Shown piece after piece: positions 35,775 through 44,887 of a stretch of DNA of 64,000 nt; within the stretch, counting starts at the first letter, position 1; every line of letters begins with the position of its first letter. A model generated the notes under the pieces. The model saw only the letters and a program-made list of their open reading frames with translations, had not been told where the DNA came from and made no database searches. The stretch lies in assembly GCA_017531225.1 (NCBI GenBank), contig JAFXLL010000010.1:62001-126000 (forward strand), in the 5' to 3' direction. The DNA is from Bacteroidales bacterium (GTDB lineage: Bacteria; Bacteroidota; Bacteroidia; Bacteroidales; F082). A program made the position numbers and the translations under genes.

Positions 35775-36690
35775 AGCTCCAGTCTTCATTATTGTACATT
35801 CTCAGATAGTTGTTGTAACGCCAATCGGCGATATCGCCTCGCTCAACGGCTTCCTTCACGGCACATCCAGGTTCATGGGTATGAGTGCAGTTGCTAAAGC
35901 GGCACTCGCTCATCAAGTCACGCATCTCGGGAAAACGCTGGGCCAGGGTTTCTGTCTCCATGTCGTAAAGCGCAAACTCCTTGATACCAGGGGTATCCAC
36001 AATCCAGCCGCCGAATTCAAGATGATGCATCTCGGCGAAGGTGGTGGTATGCTTGCCTTTATTGTGCACGTCGGAGATCTCTCCGATGCGCAGGTGTTGA
36101 TGAGGATCGAGGGCGTTCACCAATGCCGACTTCCCCACTCCGGAATGGCCTGAAAAAAGGCAAATCTTGTCTTTCATCAATGCCTTCAACTCGTCCAGTT
36201 GGAAACCTGTTTTGGCCGACACGCCGAACGAGGTGTAGCCAATGCTGGAGTAGTATTCGATCAACTCTGCCATCTCCCCTATCTGGTCGTCGGTATAAAT
36301 ATCACATTTGTTGAACACCAACGCCGTGGGGATGTGATAGGCCTCGGCGGTGACCATGAAACGGTCGATGAACCCTGTGGACGTGCGTGGATTGGCCACG
36401 GTGGCCACGATGATGGCCAAGTCGACATTAGCGGCGATAATATGCGAGGCTTTGCTCAGGTTGACTGACTTACGGACGATGAGGTTATTGCGTGTCTCAA
36501 TCTTCTTGATCACGCCTGTGTCCTTGCCGGGTTCCTGTTCAAACACGACGTTATCGCCCACCGCCACGGGGTTGGTCGACCGAAGTCCGTCGAGGCGGAT
36601 CTTACCCCGGAGACGGCACTCCCATTGACGTCCCGACTCGTCGAGGACGATATACCAGCTTCCCGTTGACTTGATGACTTTACCGTTCAT
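35758..36690 (-). CDS. rsgA: Ribosome small-subunit GTPase
   Basis: A 310-residue circularly permuted GTPase that aids 30S maturation. An N-terminal OB domain (about 1-70) precedes G4 (FNKCD), G1 (GHSGVGKSALVN) and G3 (DTPGIKEF), in the permuted order typical of RsgA. The C-terminal zinc site is CRFSNCTHTHEPGC. First gene of its unit, with a -7 box at 36698-36705. Confidence 0.96.
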   Translation of the reverse strand: MNGKVIKSTGSWYIVLDESGRQWECRLRGKIRLDGLRSTNPVAVGDNVVFEQEPGKDTGVIKKIETRNNLIVRKSVNLSKASHIIAANVDLAIIVATVANPRTSTGFIDRFMVTAEAYHIPTALVFNKCDIYTDDQIGEMAELIEYYSSIGYTSFGVSAKTGFQLDELKALMKDKICLFSGHSGVGKSALVNALDPHQHLRIGEISDVHNKGKHTTTFAEMHHLEFGGWIVDTPGIKEFALYDMETETLAQRFPEMRDLMSECRFSNCTHTHEPGCAVKEAVERGDIADWRYNNYLRMYNNEDWSYGTDD

Positions 36691-36697
36691 AAAGATG

Positions 36698-36705
36698 CAA
36701 AAGTA
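36698..36705 (-). promoter_or_regulatory. -7 box of rsgA
   Basis: TACTTTTG on the minus strand, 7 bases before the start. Just upstream, at 36715-36741, are three near copies of AAGTCAGAAGT, a short direct repeat. Confidence 0.5.
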
Positions 36706-36793
36706 ATGAAAAGTAGTCAGAAGTTATAAGTCAGAAGTCAGAATTTTTAAAAATATATTTTTATAGAATTATTTGATATATAAAATTCATTAC

Positions 36794-36801
36794 TAATTTT
36801 G
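36794..36801 (+). promoter_or_regulatory. -7 box of dprA
   Basis: TAATTTTG on the plus strand, 20 bases before the ATG at 36822. Confidence 0.55.
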
Positions 36802-36821
36802 CATCAATAAAACTATTAATT

Positions 36822-37925
36822 ATGAATGACGAAATCTTATATCAAATTGCCATCACGCTGATCCCCGGCATCGGCGACATCAGCGGAAAGAAGCTTGTTG
36901 ATTATTGTGGTAGCGCCAAAGCGGTGTTTAAGGAAACTCGAAAGACCTTGTTAAAGATCAATGGGATACGAGAGGTGACGGTGGATGCACTATGCAATTC
37001 AAAAGACCTTTTGAAGCGTGCCGAGCAGGAGGTGGAATTCATCGAGCAAAACGGAATCAAGCCTTTGTTTTATAGGGATTCCGACTACCCGAAGCGGCTT
37101 CTGCAATGCGACGACAGTCCCCTGATGCTGTATTACAAAGGCAACGCCAACCTCAATGCCAACCGCGTAGTAGCCATCGTCGGTACCCGCAACATCACCG
37201 ATTACGGCAAAGAAAACTGCGCCCAGCTGGTGAATGACCTTGTGGACGACCACGTGTTGGTGATCAGTGGACTGGCATACGGCGTCGACACCATGGCGCA
37301 CCGAACATCGGTGAAAGCGGGAATCCCCACAGTAGGTGTGTTGGGTAATGGCTTACAGCAGATTTATCCAGCGGCAAACAAGAAATTGGCTTCAGAGATG
37401 CTTGCTAATGGCGGATTGCTCACCGAGTGCATGAGTGGCACGAAGCCCGACAGGGAGAACTTCCCACGCCGTAACCGAATCATCGCCGGCATGGCCGATG
37501 CTGTCATCGTGATTGAATCCGCTTTGAAGGGCGGTTCGCTGATCACTGCCGACCTAGCCAACTCCTACAGCCGTGACGTGTTTGCCTATCCTGGTCGGGT
37601 GAAGGATCTCTACAGCCAAGGCTGCAACTACCTGATCCGCACCAACCGCGCCCACCTCATGGAGAGTGTAGTCAACCTGCGTTATGTGATGCGATGGGAA
37701 CGACCCTCAAGCGAAGAACATCAAACGGCGCTATTTCGCGATTACACCGACGAAGAAAAACTCATCATGGACTGTTTTATCGGCAAAGCCATTGTCAGTC
37801 TCGACGACTTGATTATCGGCACAAGACTTCCGACCACCGAGTTGGCGAGTTTGTTGCTTAACTTAGAATTCGATGGTATCCTTCTTTCCCTTCCTGGGAG
37901 ACGGTATCAACTTAATCGAGCTTGA
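36822..37925 (+). CDS. dprA: DNA processing protein DprA
   Basis: A 367-residue DprA, which loads RecA on incoming single-stranded DNA. An N-terminal helix-hairpin-helix-like region ([19 protein letters not shown]) is followed by the Rossmann core with [47 protein letters not shown] and GSLITADLA, and a C-terminal winged helix. Its last 14 bases overlap the convergent lepA gene. Confidence 0.96.
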   Translation: MNDEILYQIAITLIPGIGDISGKKLVDYCGSAKAVFKETRKTLLKINGIREVTVDALCNSKDLLKRAEQEVEFIEQNGIKPLFYRDSDYPKRLLQCDDSPLMLYYKGNANLNANRVVAIVGTRNITDYGKENCAQLVNDLVDDHVLVISGLAYGVDTMAHRTSVKAGIPTVGVLGNGLQQIYPAANKKLASEMLANGGLLTECMSGTKPDRENFPRRNRIIAGMADAVIVIESALKGGSLITADLANSYSRDVFAYPGRVKDLYSQGCNYLIRTNRAHLMESVVNLRYVMRWERPSSEEHQTALFRDYTDEEKLIMDCFIGKAIVSLDDLIIGTRLPTTELASLLLNLEFDGILLSLPGRRYQLNRA

Positions 37926-39699
37926 GCACAGCAAGGAAGGCCGACTGTGGCACTTCGACGTTACCGATCTGACGCATACGCTTCTTACCTGCCTTCTGCT
38001 TTTCGAGCAGCTTGCGCTTACGGGAGACGTCACCGCCATAACACTTGGCCGTCACATCCTTACGTACCTGACGCACGGTCTCACGGGCGATGATCTTGGC
38101 ACCGATGGCCGCCTGAATGGCGATATCGAACTGGTGTCTTGGGATCAGCTCTTTCAGCTTCTCGCACATGCGGCGACCGAAGTCGTAGGCATGGCCGCGA
38201 TGGATCAAGGTGGAAAGGGCGTCGACCGACTCACCATTAAGCATGATGTCGAGCTTCACCAGGTCGGCATCCTGATAGCCAGCGATATGATAGTCGAACG
38301 AAGCATAGCCCTTAGAGATGGACTTCAGTTTGTCGTAGAAGTCGAACACGATCTCACTCAGCGGCATCTGGAAGGTCAGCTCCACACGGTCGGTGGAGAG
38401 GTAGACCTGGTTCTTGAGCACGCCACGACGCTCGATGCAGAGTGTCATGATCGGACCTGTGAACTCGTTCTTGGAAATGATCTGAGCAATGATATAGGGT
38501 TCTTCGATATGGTCGATCTTAGTGACTTCAGGCAGACCGCTGGGGTTGTGCACCTCGATCATCTCGCCGTCGGTTTTATAGCATTTGAACGAAACGTTCG
38601 GCACTGTGGTGATCACATCCATGTCGAACTCACGGTCGAGACGCTCCTGCACAATCTCCATGTGCAACAGGCCGAGGAAGCCGCAACGGAAACCGAAGCC
38701 CAAAGCCGCCGAAGACTCAGGTTCCCAAACTAAGGAAGCGTCGTTCAGCTGCAGTTTTTCAAGCGAAGCACGCAACTCCTCATAGTCGTCGGCATCCACG
38801 GGATAGATACCAGCAAACAGCATCGGCTTGACGTTCTCAAAGCCTTCCACAGGCTTGTCGCAGGGGCGTTCCACGTGAGTGATGGTGTCGCCCACCTTGA
38901 CTTCCTTGGAGGTCTTGATGCCCGAGATGATGTAGCCCACGTTGCCAGCCGAGAGTTCCTTCATCGGTGCTTGTCGCAGCTGGAGTACACCGATTTCGTC
39001 GGCGTTATATTCCTTACCTGTAGCGAAGAACTTCACCAAGTCGTTGGTACGGATGGTGCCGTTCATGATACGGTAATAGGCGATGATGCCGCGGTAGGAG
39101 TTGAACACCGAGTCGAAGATGAGGGCTTGCAGTGGTGCCTCTGGATCGCCTTTGGGCGCCGGGATGCGTTCCACGATGGCGTCGAGGATGGCAGGCACGC
39201 CTTCGCCAGTACGAGCACTGACCTTGAGGATCTCTGAAGGGTCGCAGCCGAGCATGTCCACCATCTGGTCCTCCACGATGTCGACCATGGCGCTATCCAT
39301 GTCGATCTTGTTCATCACGGGAATGATCTCCAGGTCGTGTTCCAAGGCCATGTATAGGTTGGAGATGGTCTGGGCCTGGATGCCTTGGGTGGCATCGACG
39401 ACCAGCAGAGCGCCTTCGCAAGCGGCAATGGAACGTGACACCTCGTAGGAGAAGTCGACGTGACCGGGAGTATCAATAAGGTTGAGGGTATAGACTTCTC
39501 CCTTGTATTCGTATTTCATCTGGATGGCGTGGCTCTTGATGGTGATGCCGCGCTCACGTTCGAGATCCATATCGTCGAGCACTTGGTCTACTAATTCCTT
39601 CTCACTCACAGTTTTAGTAAGCTCCAGAAGACGGTCGGCCAGGGTTGATTTGCCGTGGTCGATATGTGCGATGATGCAGAAGTTTCGGATGTTTTTCAT
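37912..39699 (-). CDS. lepA: Translation elongation factor 4
   Basis: A 595-residue LepA/EF4 GTPase. G1 [14 protein letters not shown]3 DTPGHVDF and G4 NKIDM are intact, and the conserved LepA C-terminal domain ends with [22 protein letters not shown]. It acts on stalled or retranslocating ribosomes. The ATG at 39699 (MKNIRNFC) is chosen; upstream in-frame codons have no support. A -7 box precedes it. Confidence 0.96.
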   Translation of the reverse strand: MKNIRNFCIIAHIDHGKSTLADRLLELTKTVSEKELVDQVLDDMDLERERGITIKSHAIQMKYEYKGEVYTLNLIDTPGHVDFSYEVSRSIAACEGALLVVDATQGIQAQTISNLYMALEHDLEIIPVMNKIDMDSAMVDIVEDQMVDMLGCDPSEILKVSARTGEGVPAILDAIVERIPAPKGDPEAPLQALIFDSVFNSYRGIIAYYRIMNGTIRTNDLVKFFATGKEYNADEIGVLQLRQAPMKELSAGNVGYIISGIKTSKEVKVGDTITHVERPCDKPVEGFENVKPMLFAGIYPVDADDYEELRASLEKLQLNDASLVWEPESSAALGFGFRCGFLGLLHMEIVQERLDREFDMDVITTVPNVSFKCYKTDGEMIEVHNPSGLPEVTKIDHIEEPYIIAQIISKNEFTGPIMTLCIERRGVLKNQVYLSTDRVELTFQMPLSEIVFDFYDKLKSISKGYASFDYHIAGYQDADLVKLDIMLNGESVDALSTLIHRGHAYDFGRRMCEKLKELIPRHQFDIAIQAAIGAKIIARETVRQVRKDVTAKCYGGDVSRKRKLLEKQKAGKKRMRQIGNVEVPQSAFLAVLKLD

Positions 39700-39705
39700 G
39701 GGGCG

Positions 39706-39713
39706 CAAAGATA
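39706..39713 (-). promoter_or_regulatory. -7 box of lepA
   Basis: TATCTTTG on the minus strand, 6 bases before the start at 39699. Confidence 0.55.
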
Positions 39714-39812
39714 CAAAAAAAAACTTTCTCCAGTCAAAAAATATAACCAATATAATAATGTGCTATTTTAAAAAACATTATAATTTATATATTATTTATT
39801 GAAATTATTTCA

Positions 39813-39820
39813 TATCTTTG
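39813..39820 (+). promoter_or_regulatory. -7 box of orphan ORF
   Basis: TATCTTTG on the plus strand, 20 bases before the ATG at 39841. The region around it is very AT-rich. Confidence 0.55.
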
Positions 39821-39840
39821 CATTCAAAAGAATTGAAATA

Positions 39841-40299
39841 ATGGACGAAACATATAATCCTGACTGGCGATATGCCAACATGACTCAAACGGAGATTGAG
39901 GATCACGTGAAGGCCCGAAGCTCATTATTGATTTCACAAACTCATTTTGTAACAAACAACCGAGGAAAGAAACTTAAATTCAGAGTAACCGGAAAAGACA
40001 TTGAGCACCTTATTGACGACGCACTTCATCGATCAAAAGGTTTTCTATTCATTAGCGATCTTCCTATATTACCTGTTTATTTTGCAAAAGCAGTCTACGT
40101 TAAAACCGAAAAGGATACCAAAAAGCATGTTCGTGGCGTGTTCTTCCATTATTATCAAATAGAGATTGATAGACGAACACTTTTTCTGAACTTTAAGGAA
40201 AATAGACTAAGGCATCGGACCAACCTGCATTCAATCACTGTAGAAATTAAGAGAGCCACCTCCTTAACCGAAGATGGCTCTATGGGAAGAAAAAGTTGA
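39841..40299 (+). CDS. Orphan protein, possibly a PBECR-like nuclease
   Basis: A 152-residue soluble, basic protein (MDETYNPDWRYANMTQTEIE start). The middle part (VTGKDIEHLIDDALH, then SDLPILPVYFAKAVYVK) faintly resembles the phage/colicin RelE-type nuclease superfamily, in which an H...LP...P pattern occurs; this is weak. Base composition is AT-richer than neighbours, as in acquired genes. A 7-bp hairpin (AGAGCCA/TGGCTCT, 40251-40280) lies inside its last codons. The frame stops just past that hairpin, so the true C-terminus may be shorter in relatives. Function unknown. Confidence 0.55.
   Translation: MDETYNPDWRYANMTQTEIEDHVKARSSLLISQTHFVTNNRGKKLKFRVTGKDIEHLIDDALHRSKGFLFISDLPILPVYFAKAVYVKTEKDTKKHVRGVFFHYYQIEIDRRTLFLNFKENRLRHRTNLHSITVEIKRATSLTEDGSMGRKS
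40251..40280. repeat. Hairpin at the 3' end of the orphan ORF
   Basis: AGAGCCA pairs with TGGCTCT around a 16-base loop with a further short inner stem. It has no adjoining T-run on either strand, so it is not an obvious terminator. Confidence 0.6.
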
Positions 40300-40360
40300 C
40301 CGCTGGGTGGGTTGAATGCTCCCTGTCAGACATGCATCAACTTTTCACGCTGCAAAGATA
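40290..40360 (-). ncRNA. Candidate small RNA 2 (antisense-side of orphan ORF)
   Basis: On the minus strand a -7 box TATCTTTG (40353-40360) is followed by a sequence whose 5' end (AAAAGTTGA) pairs with its 3' end (TCAACTTTT, at 40291-40299), giving a closed structure of about 56 bases that ends in five Us. No ORF is present. The combination suggests a short transcript; identity unknown. Confidence 0.35.
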
Positions 40361-40495
40361 AACAACTTTTTTCATCCTTCGCAACTGTTTTGAGGATTTT
40401 TTTCAACAATACCCAAAATCTGACTATTAAACCATTAAAAGAACTACGCTCTTCAGAAATCATTTATCATCGATTTCAGGAAACGATATAGGTAA

Positions 40496-40606
40496 GAAAA
40501 AAAGCCGCTTGAGCGGCTTTTTAGATTTTGGAGCAGGGGCGGTGTAGTCTTACTCCCACGCGGAAAATACCGGATAGCCAATCTTTCAATTGACGGGACA
40601 AAGATA
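40496..40606 (-). ncRNA. Candidate small RNA 1 downstream of the PEP-utilising gene
   Basis: On the minus strand, TATCTTTG (40599-40606) should start a transcript near 40592 that runs about 95 bases to a strong terminator (GCCGCT/AGCGGC at 40504-40517 with A/T runs). No ORF of note lies between, and the body has GC-rich patches able to pair (GGAG...CTCC). I do not recognise a known family; it is not 4.5S, 5S or tmRNA by motif. Confidence 0.45.
40501..40522. terminator. Bidirectional terminator
   Basis: AAAGCCGCT-TG-AGCGGCTTT with A-run before and T-run after. It ends candidate small RNA 1 and may also stop transcripts of the large minus-strand gene. Confidence 0.85.
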
Positions 40607-40639
40607 AAACATTTTTCAGAAAAAGCAAAAAAGATATGC

Positions 40640-43600
40640 TTATTGCTTCTCAACGGGATAATGCCCGATATAGGCTAAACCAAGATTTCCATCGATAGCG
40701 ATCTTATCGCCTTTATGGAGCGGATGGCCGTTGATGGCGCCGAACTCGTCGTTGACGTCGACCTCGAGGCCGTCGCAGCTGACCACACAGACTTTGCCAA
40801 GACGTACTGCCGTGACAGCAGCATGGGAAGTAGCACCACCACGAGCGGTGAGTAAGCCGTCACAATCGAAGATCATGCCGATGTCGTCAGGCACCGTGTC
40901 GGGACGAACCAAGATGACATGCTCATCAGGGAATTGCTTACGCAGGCTCTCGATCTGTTGCGGATTGAAAGCGCATAGGCCGTTCAAGGCACCGCCGCCG
41001 ATTCCCATACCATGGCCAACGGGATGCATCTCATCGGGCGACAGCACAAAGGCAGCTGGCTTCTCCTCGGTTTTCAGGTCCTGGTCACGGGTCTGGAGGA
41101 TATGGAAATCATCGGGGTTGTCGCTTTCGAAAGTGAACTCGATCTCCTGCGGGCCATAACCCAGATCCTCGGTGAGTTTCACTGCGGTATTATAAATCTT
41201 CTTATACATGTCAGGCAGCATGGTCTGCATGGAATAGCCTTCCAGCTTGGCCGTCTTACGTTGGGTCTCTCCTATCGGCAGCGGCTTCACCAAACCTCCC
41301 ACGATGTCCTCGCCTTGACTACGCAAGGTGAAGTCGCCATAGAGATGCACTCCTGGACGCTCACGGTTGGGGTTCTGGGTGAACACCACACCAGTACCTG
41401 AAGTGGCGCTGCGGTTGCCGAAGATCATCTGCTGCACGATAACGGCGGTTCCCCAGTTCTCCGAGATGCCCAAATGGCGACGGTAAGCCAAAGCACGCTC
41501 GCTGTTCCATGAGTCGATGACCATGTTGACACATTCGATCAACTGCTTGAAGGAGTCTTGCTCAAAGACCACGCCGTGTTCTGCCAAGATACGCTTGTAG
41601 GCCATGGCCATCTCCTTCATCTGGGCCGCCGTGAAGTCGGCTTTCATCACCACGCCGGTCTGCTGCTTATAGGCGTTGATCTCGTCATCAAACACATCGC
41701 GTTCAATGCCTTTAGCCATGCCCCAGCTCTGCAACAGACGACGGTAGGAGTCCCAAACAGTCCAGCCTTTTTCAGGATCTTGAGCTACCGCCTCGGCTAT
41801 CTCGTCGTTCAAGCCCACGTTGAGCAAGGTATCCATGGCACCAGGCATGGAGATAGCCGTGCCTGAGCGTACCGAAAGCAGCAATGGATTGTTTGGATTG
41901 CCGAAGCTTCGCTTGGTGATGCCTTCCAGTCCACCGATGAACTTGCGGATCATGCCGTGAATCTCGGAACGCAGTTCAGGAATGGTGTTGATGGTATCGT
42001 TTCGGCGGAAAGTTTCGGTAGTAATCACAAAACCTGGAGGCACCGGCAGGCCATTCAGATAGAGATTCTTCAGGTGATAGGCCTTGTTGCCGATAAACAC
42101 CTGGTTGTCCATCTTTGGAGTGGCTTTCCAGAAAGGACTGATCAGCATTTCGGAGTTATAGGTCATGATGTCGTTGATCAGCTTTTGGTCGAGATCTGCC
42201 GCCATGCCTCTCAGCGACTTCAAGATGCGGGCGATGAAGTTGTCCAACGGTTGCATCAGGAAGGCATCCGACAAAAGGTCACGGTGGAATTCCTCTGATT
42301 TCTTGCTGACCAAAGCGGCAGTCTCACGCTCGTCGAGCTTGCCCTCCGGATCGAAGATTTGCGGAACAACGACCTTCAGCGGGTATTCATACGACTTCAG
42401 AAAATAGCTGATGACGATGCGCTTGACGTCCTCGGAAATAAAGCCGAAGATATTGATGTATTGGTCAAACGAGAAGCTTCGGGATGTCAACGAATACTTG
42501 AGCATTTGAAGCTTTGCGTTCAGACCTTGGTTGGTGATGCCGTCAAGTTCCAGACCTTCACGGAAGTATTCGAGGATGTCATAGATCACCTCCAACGTAC
42601 GGGCAGAGATATACTCCAAGTTAATGCCTTGCACCACCTGTTCCATCAACTGGGTAGCCACACGTTCAAGCCTGAACGTCAGACCCATAGCCTCAAATTT
42701 ATTCTCACGATAGGTGCCGTACATCGAAGGGATGCCGATGGCGATATGGCGCTTGTGGTAGATGTTCTCCCAGCCTTCGCTCTCCTCGGGATTAAAGATG
42801 ATTTCTTTCAGCTTCTCCATGAAGGCGTAGATCATCTTCAACGAAGTGCCAATGTCTTTCTTTTTGTAGGCCTTCTCAAAAGCGTCGATGTCCTTATCTG
42901 CGATAAACGGATAATTCCTGAGCGAATTGAAGATGTTGACCGATTCGAACGAATACTTCTCACGGAGGAAAGCGTAAAGATCCTTGATATCCATCAGTCG
43001 GGCATGTTCGCGGTCGGCGATGGTTTGGTCGAGTTGCAACTTTTCGGCGGCACGACCGATGAGTTTATCGAAATCGTCTCTCGAGAGCATGAGCAGGTCT
43101 TCAGCATCGAGACAACTTGTTTCGCTCATGGTAACAGTGATATTGTGCACGTAAGTGAACCACTCGCTGTTGACGTCGATGCTGTCGTAAACGTTGTTCG
43201 GAAGAATCGCCCTGAGGTTTTCTTTGATGCCATCACTCCAAAACTGGAATACGCTGAAAGTAAGACCAATCAACGTGTTGTTACTCTCGGTATGCACCTG
43301 CTTGCGGAGGAAGTGCACCAGTTTGTCCTCTCGACCCGAAATCTCATCCATGTTGGTGGTGACATTACGGATTTCGCCTTCGGCGCCAATCTCATTGAAA
43401 TAGACGGGGAAGATGCGGGTCAGCTGTTTTACTTTCTTATAATATGGACTGATGTTGGAGTTGAGAATCTTGGTGATTTCACGCTGGAAGAGGTCGGTAT
43501 CACTGAGGAAGATGCCGCCCAACTTAAGGTTGACAATCAAAGAAGAAAGCAACTTCTCCATCGGGAACTTGGAGTGCTCAATGAGCTCCAGCCAAACACG

Positions 43601-44887
43601 GATATTCTTGATATGATTCTCATCCACAGAGAGTTGCCAATCCTCATCAACGAACACTTTGCCGGGAGTGACAAAGCCGAAATTGATGAGTTTCTTCTCA
43701 AAGTAGTTGACGATTTCTTTCTGCTCGGTTTGGTCGACATCGATGATCTTCAAACCCAAAGTCAGCTGGAAGTCAAGCACAGCCGACATGTAGTCCTTGC
43801 GCAGCTCCTCGGCGAGGTCGAAGATAGTGTCGATGAAAGGAATCAGCTGCTCTTGCGGCATCTCATCGATGGCGTCGCACATCATGCGGTTCATGTTCCA
43901 GATAAGGCGTTCGCGCTGATTCTCCATACCTGGCAGATGCAGCAGGAAGAAGACATAATGGAACTTGGTGATGAAATGTGGGAAAGCTTTCTCCGACTCG
44001 ATGAAACGCTTGGCAATCTGCTCGAAATGTGGCATATCTGTCAATTTCTCCCAAGTGTCGGCAGCCTTCAAGTCAGCATTCAGTTGGGCAAAATAGGGTT
44101 GGCCGATTTCGTCGCTAACCGTTTTGATTTCCTCGTCGGTCAGCAACTGCCTTTTGCTCTCCACCCAGTTCTCCACCTGCGAGGTCTCTTGCCAGTAGCG
44201 GTAGTTTTCCTGCAACATCATCCGCAGCAAATGGCAGGCGGTATCCTTGAAACGTTCATCGTGCGCCACCTTGTCAAGATAGCGGCCAGCGTGCTTGGTG
44301 GCAAGGATGAAGATGTCTTTGTTGGTTTCAAAAGCATCATTCAAGATATTGAAGACCTGGGCGAGAAGGTCATTGCGAGCGGAGCGCGGCAATCCATTAT
44401 CGTCAGTTGTAGGCTGGATTGCTTCGTTCCTCGCAATGACGGAAACGCCGGGTAGCGACGCATCACCTTGCAATGTAGCCTCTTGTCTGGATTGCTTCGT
44501 CGTTCCTCCTCGCAATGACGTAAACGTCTTATCGGCAAACTCCATCAAGGTGATGATGATATTGAGCCTCAGTTTTGCCGCCACTTCGGGCTTCAGCAGG
44601 CTGCGCATCATCTCCAAGGGGATGTGCAGCGCCTCCGACGGAATATCCTCGCGGGTGTAAAACCAGAAGTCGTCGAGGAGCATTTTGCGCAGCTCCTCGG
44701 TCACGAAAGTATGGTTCGACAGTGGGTGATGGTATTCGGTGATACAGTCCTTGGCCCGTTTGTTGATACCGAAGTATTTGGCCGACAGGGCGATAAACTG
44801 TTGGTGTTCTTCAGGGATGAAGATATCTTTATATCGGGTTTGCTCGAGGTTAGCCTCGAGGGCTTGTGATTTAAAAGGTTCAGACAT
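40640..44887 (-). CDS. Large PEP/pyruvate-binding protein with phosphohistidine domain (PPDK-like)
   Basis: A 1415-residue protein. About 870 N-terminal residues are helical and match nothing I can name. Then comes a PPDK/PEP-synthase ATP-grasp domain (NQVFIGNKAYHLKNL; LLSVRSGTAISMPGAMDT), and finally the swivelling phosphohistidine domain, GGATSHAA with His at about 1355. The protein ends there: the PEP/pyruvate TIM barrel of true pyruvate phosphate dikinase is missing. It may therefore phosphorylate something other than pyruvate. Residues about 123-174 are an in-frame insert made of a dispersed repeat. The ATG at 44887 overlaps the Fic stop by 8 bases. A diverged copy of its first 47 codons lies upstream of Fic. 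Confidence 0.85.
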   Translation of the reverse strand: MSEPFKSQALEANLEQTRYKDIFIPEEHQQFIALSAKYFGINKRAKDCITEYHHPLSNHTFVTEELRKMLLDDFWFYTREDIPSEALHIPLEMMRSLLKPEVAAKLRLNIIITLMEFADKTFTSLRGGTTKQSRQEATLQGDASLPGVSVIARNEAIQPTTDDNGLPRSARNDLLAQVFNILNDAFETNKDIFILATKHAGRYLDKVAHDERFKDTACHLLRMMLQENYRYWQETSQVENWVESKRQLLTDEEIKTVSDEIGQPYFAQLNADLKAADTWEKLTDMPHFEQIAKRFIESEKAFPHFITKFHYVFFLLHLPGMENQRERLIWNMNRMMCDAIDEMPQEQLIPFIDTIFDLAEELRKDYMSAVLDFQLTLGLKIIDVDQTEQKEIVNYFEKKLINFGFVTPGKVFVDEDWQLSVDENHIKNIRVWLELIEHSKFPMEKLLSSLIVNLKLGGIFLSDTDLFQREITKILNSNISPYYKKVKQLTRIFPVYFNEIGAEGEIRNVTTNMDEISGREDKLVHFLRKQVHTESNNTLIGLTFSVFQFWSDGIKENLRAILPNNVYDSIDVNSEWFTYVHNITVTMSETSCLDAEDLLMLSRDDFDKLIGRAAEKLQLDQTIADREHARLMDIKDLYAFLREKYSFESVNIFNSLRNYPFIADKDIDAFEKAYKKKDIGTSLKMIYAFMEKLKEIIFNPEESEGWENIYHKRHIAIGIPSMYGTYRENKFEAMGLTFRLERVATQLMEQVVQGINLEYISARTLEVIYDILEYFREGLELDGITNQGLNAKLQMLKYSLTSRSFSFDQYINIFGFISEDVKRIVISYFLKSYEYPLKVVVPQIFDPEGKLDERETAALVSKKSEEFHRDLLSDAFLMQPLDNFIARILKSLRGMAADLDQKLINDIMTYNSEMLISPFWKATPKMDNQVFIGNKAYHLKNLYLNGLPVPPGFVITTETFRRNDTINTIPELRSEIHGMIRKFIGGLEGITKRSFGNPNNPLLLSVRSGTAISMPGAMDTLLNVGLNDEIAEAVAQDPEKGWTVWDSYRRLLQSWGMAKGIERDVFDDEINAYKQQTGVVMKADFTAAQMKEMAMAYKRILAEHGVVFEQDSFKQLIECVNMVIDSWNSERALAYRRHLGISENWGTAVIVQQMIFGNRSATSGTGVVFTQNPNRERPGVHLYGDFTLRSQGEDIVGGLVKPLPIGETQRKTAKLEGYSMQTMLPDMYKKIYNTAVKLTEDLGYGPQEIEFTFESDNPDDFHILQTRDQDLKTEEKPAAFVLSPDEMHPVGHGMGIGGGALNGLCAFNPQQIESLRKQFPDEHVILVRPDTVPDDIGMIFDCDGLLTARGGATSHAAVTAVRLGKVCVVSCDGLEVDVNDEFGAINGHPLHKGDKIAIDGNLGLAYIGHYPVEKQ
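44366..44522. repeat. Dispersed palindromic repeat inside the PPDK-like gene
   Basis: Three repeat modules lie within one reading frame: an inverted copy at 44370-44395 (TCATTGCGAGC...GGCAATCC), a short direct copy at 44416-44441, and a 34-base copy at 44489-44522 identical to 13645-13678. The first two can fold as one large hairpin. The translation gives repeat-like peptides (SLRGGTTKQS, VIARNEAIQ, GLPRSARND) breaking an otherwise helical region. Confidence 0.85.

Noticed and set aside
42359-44455. 698-codon plus-strand open frame opposite the PPDK-like gene
   Set aside because: It is the shadow of the minus-strand gene, has no family features and no promoter.
40640-44887. True pyruvate phosphate dikinase (ppdK)
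   Set aside because: The C-terminal PEP/pyruvate TIM barrel is absent and the N-terminal part is far too long.
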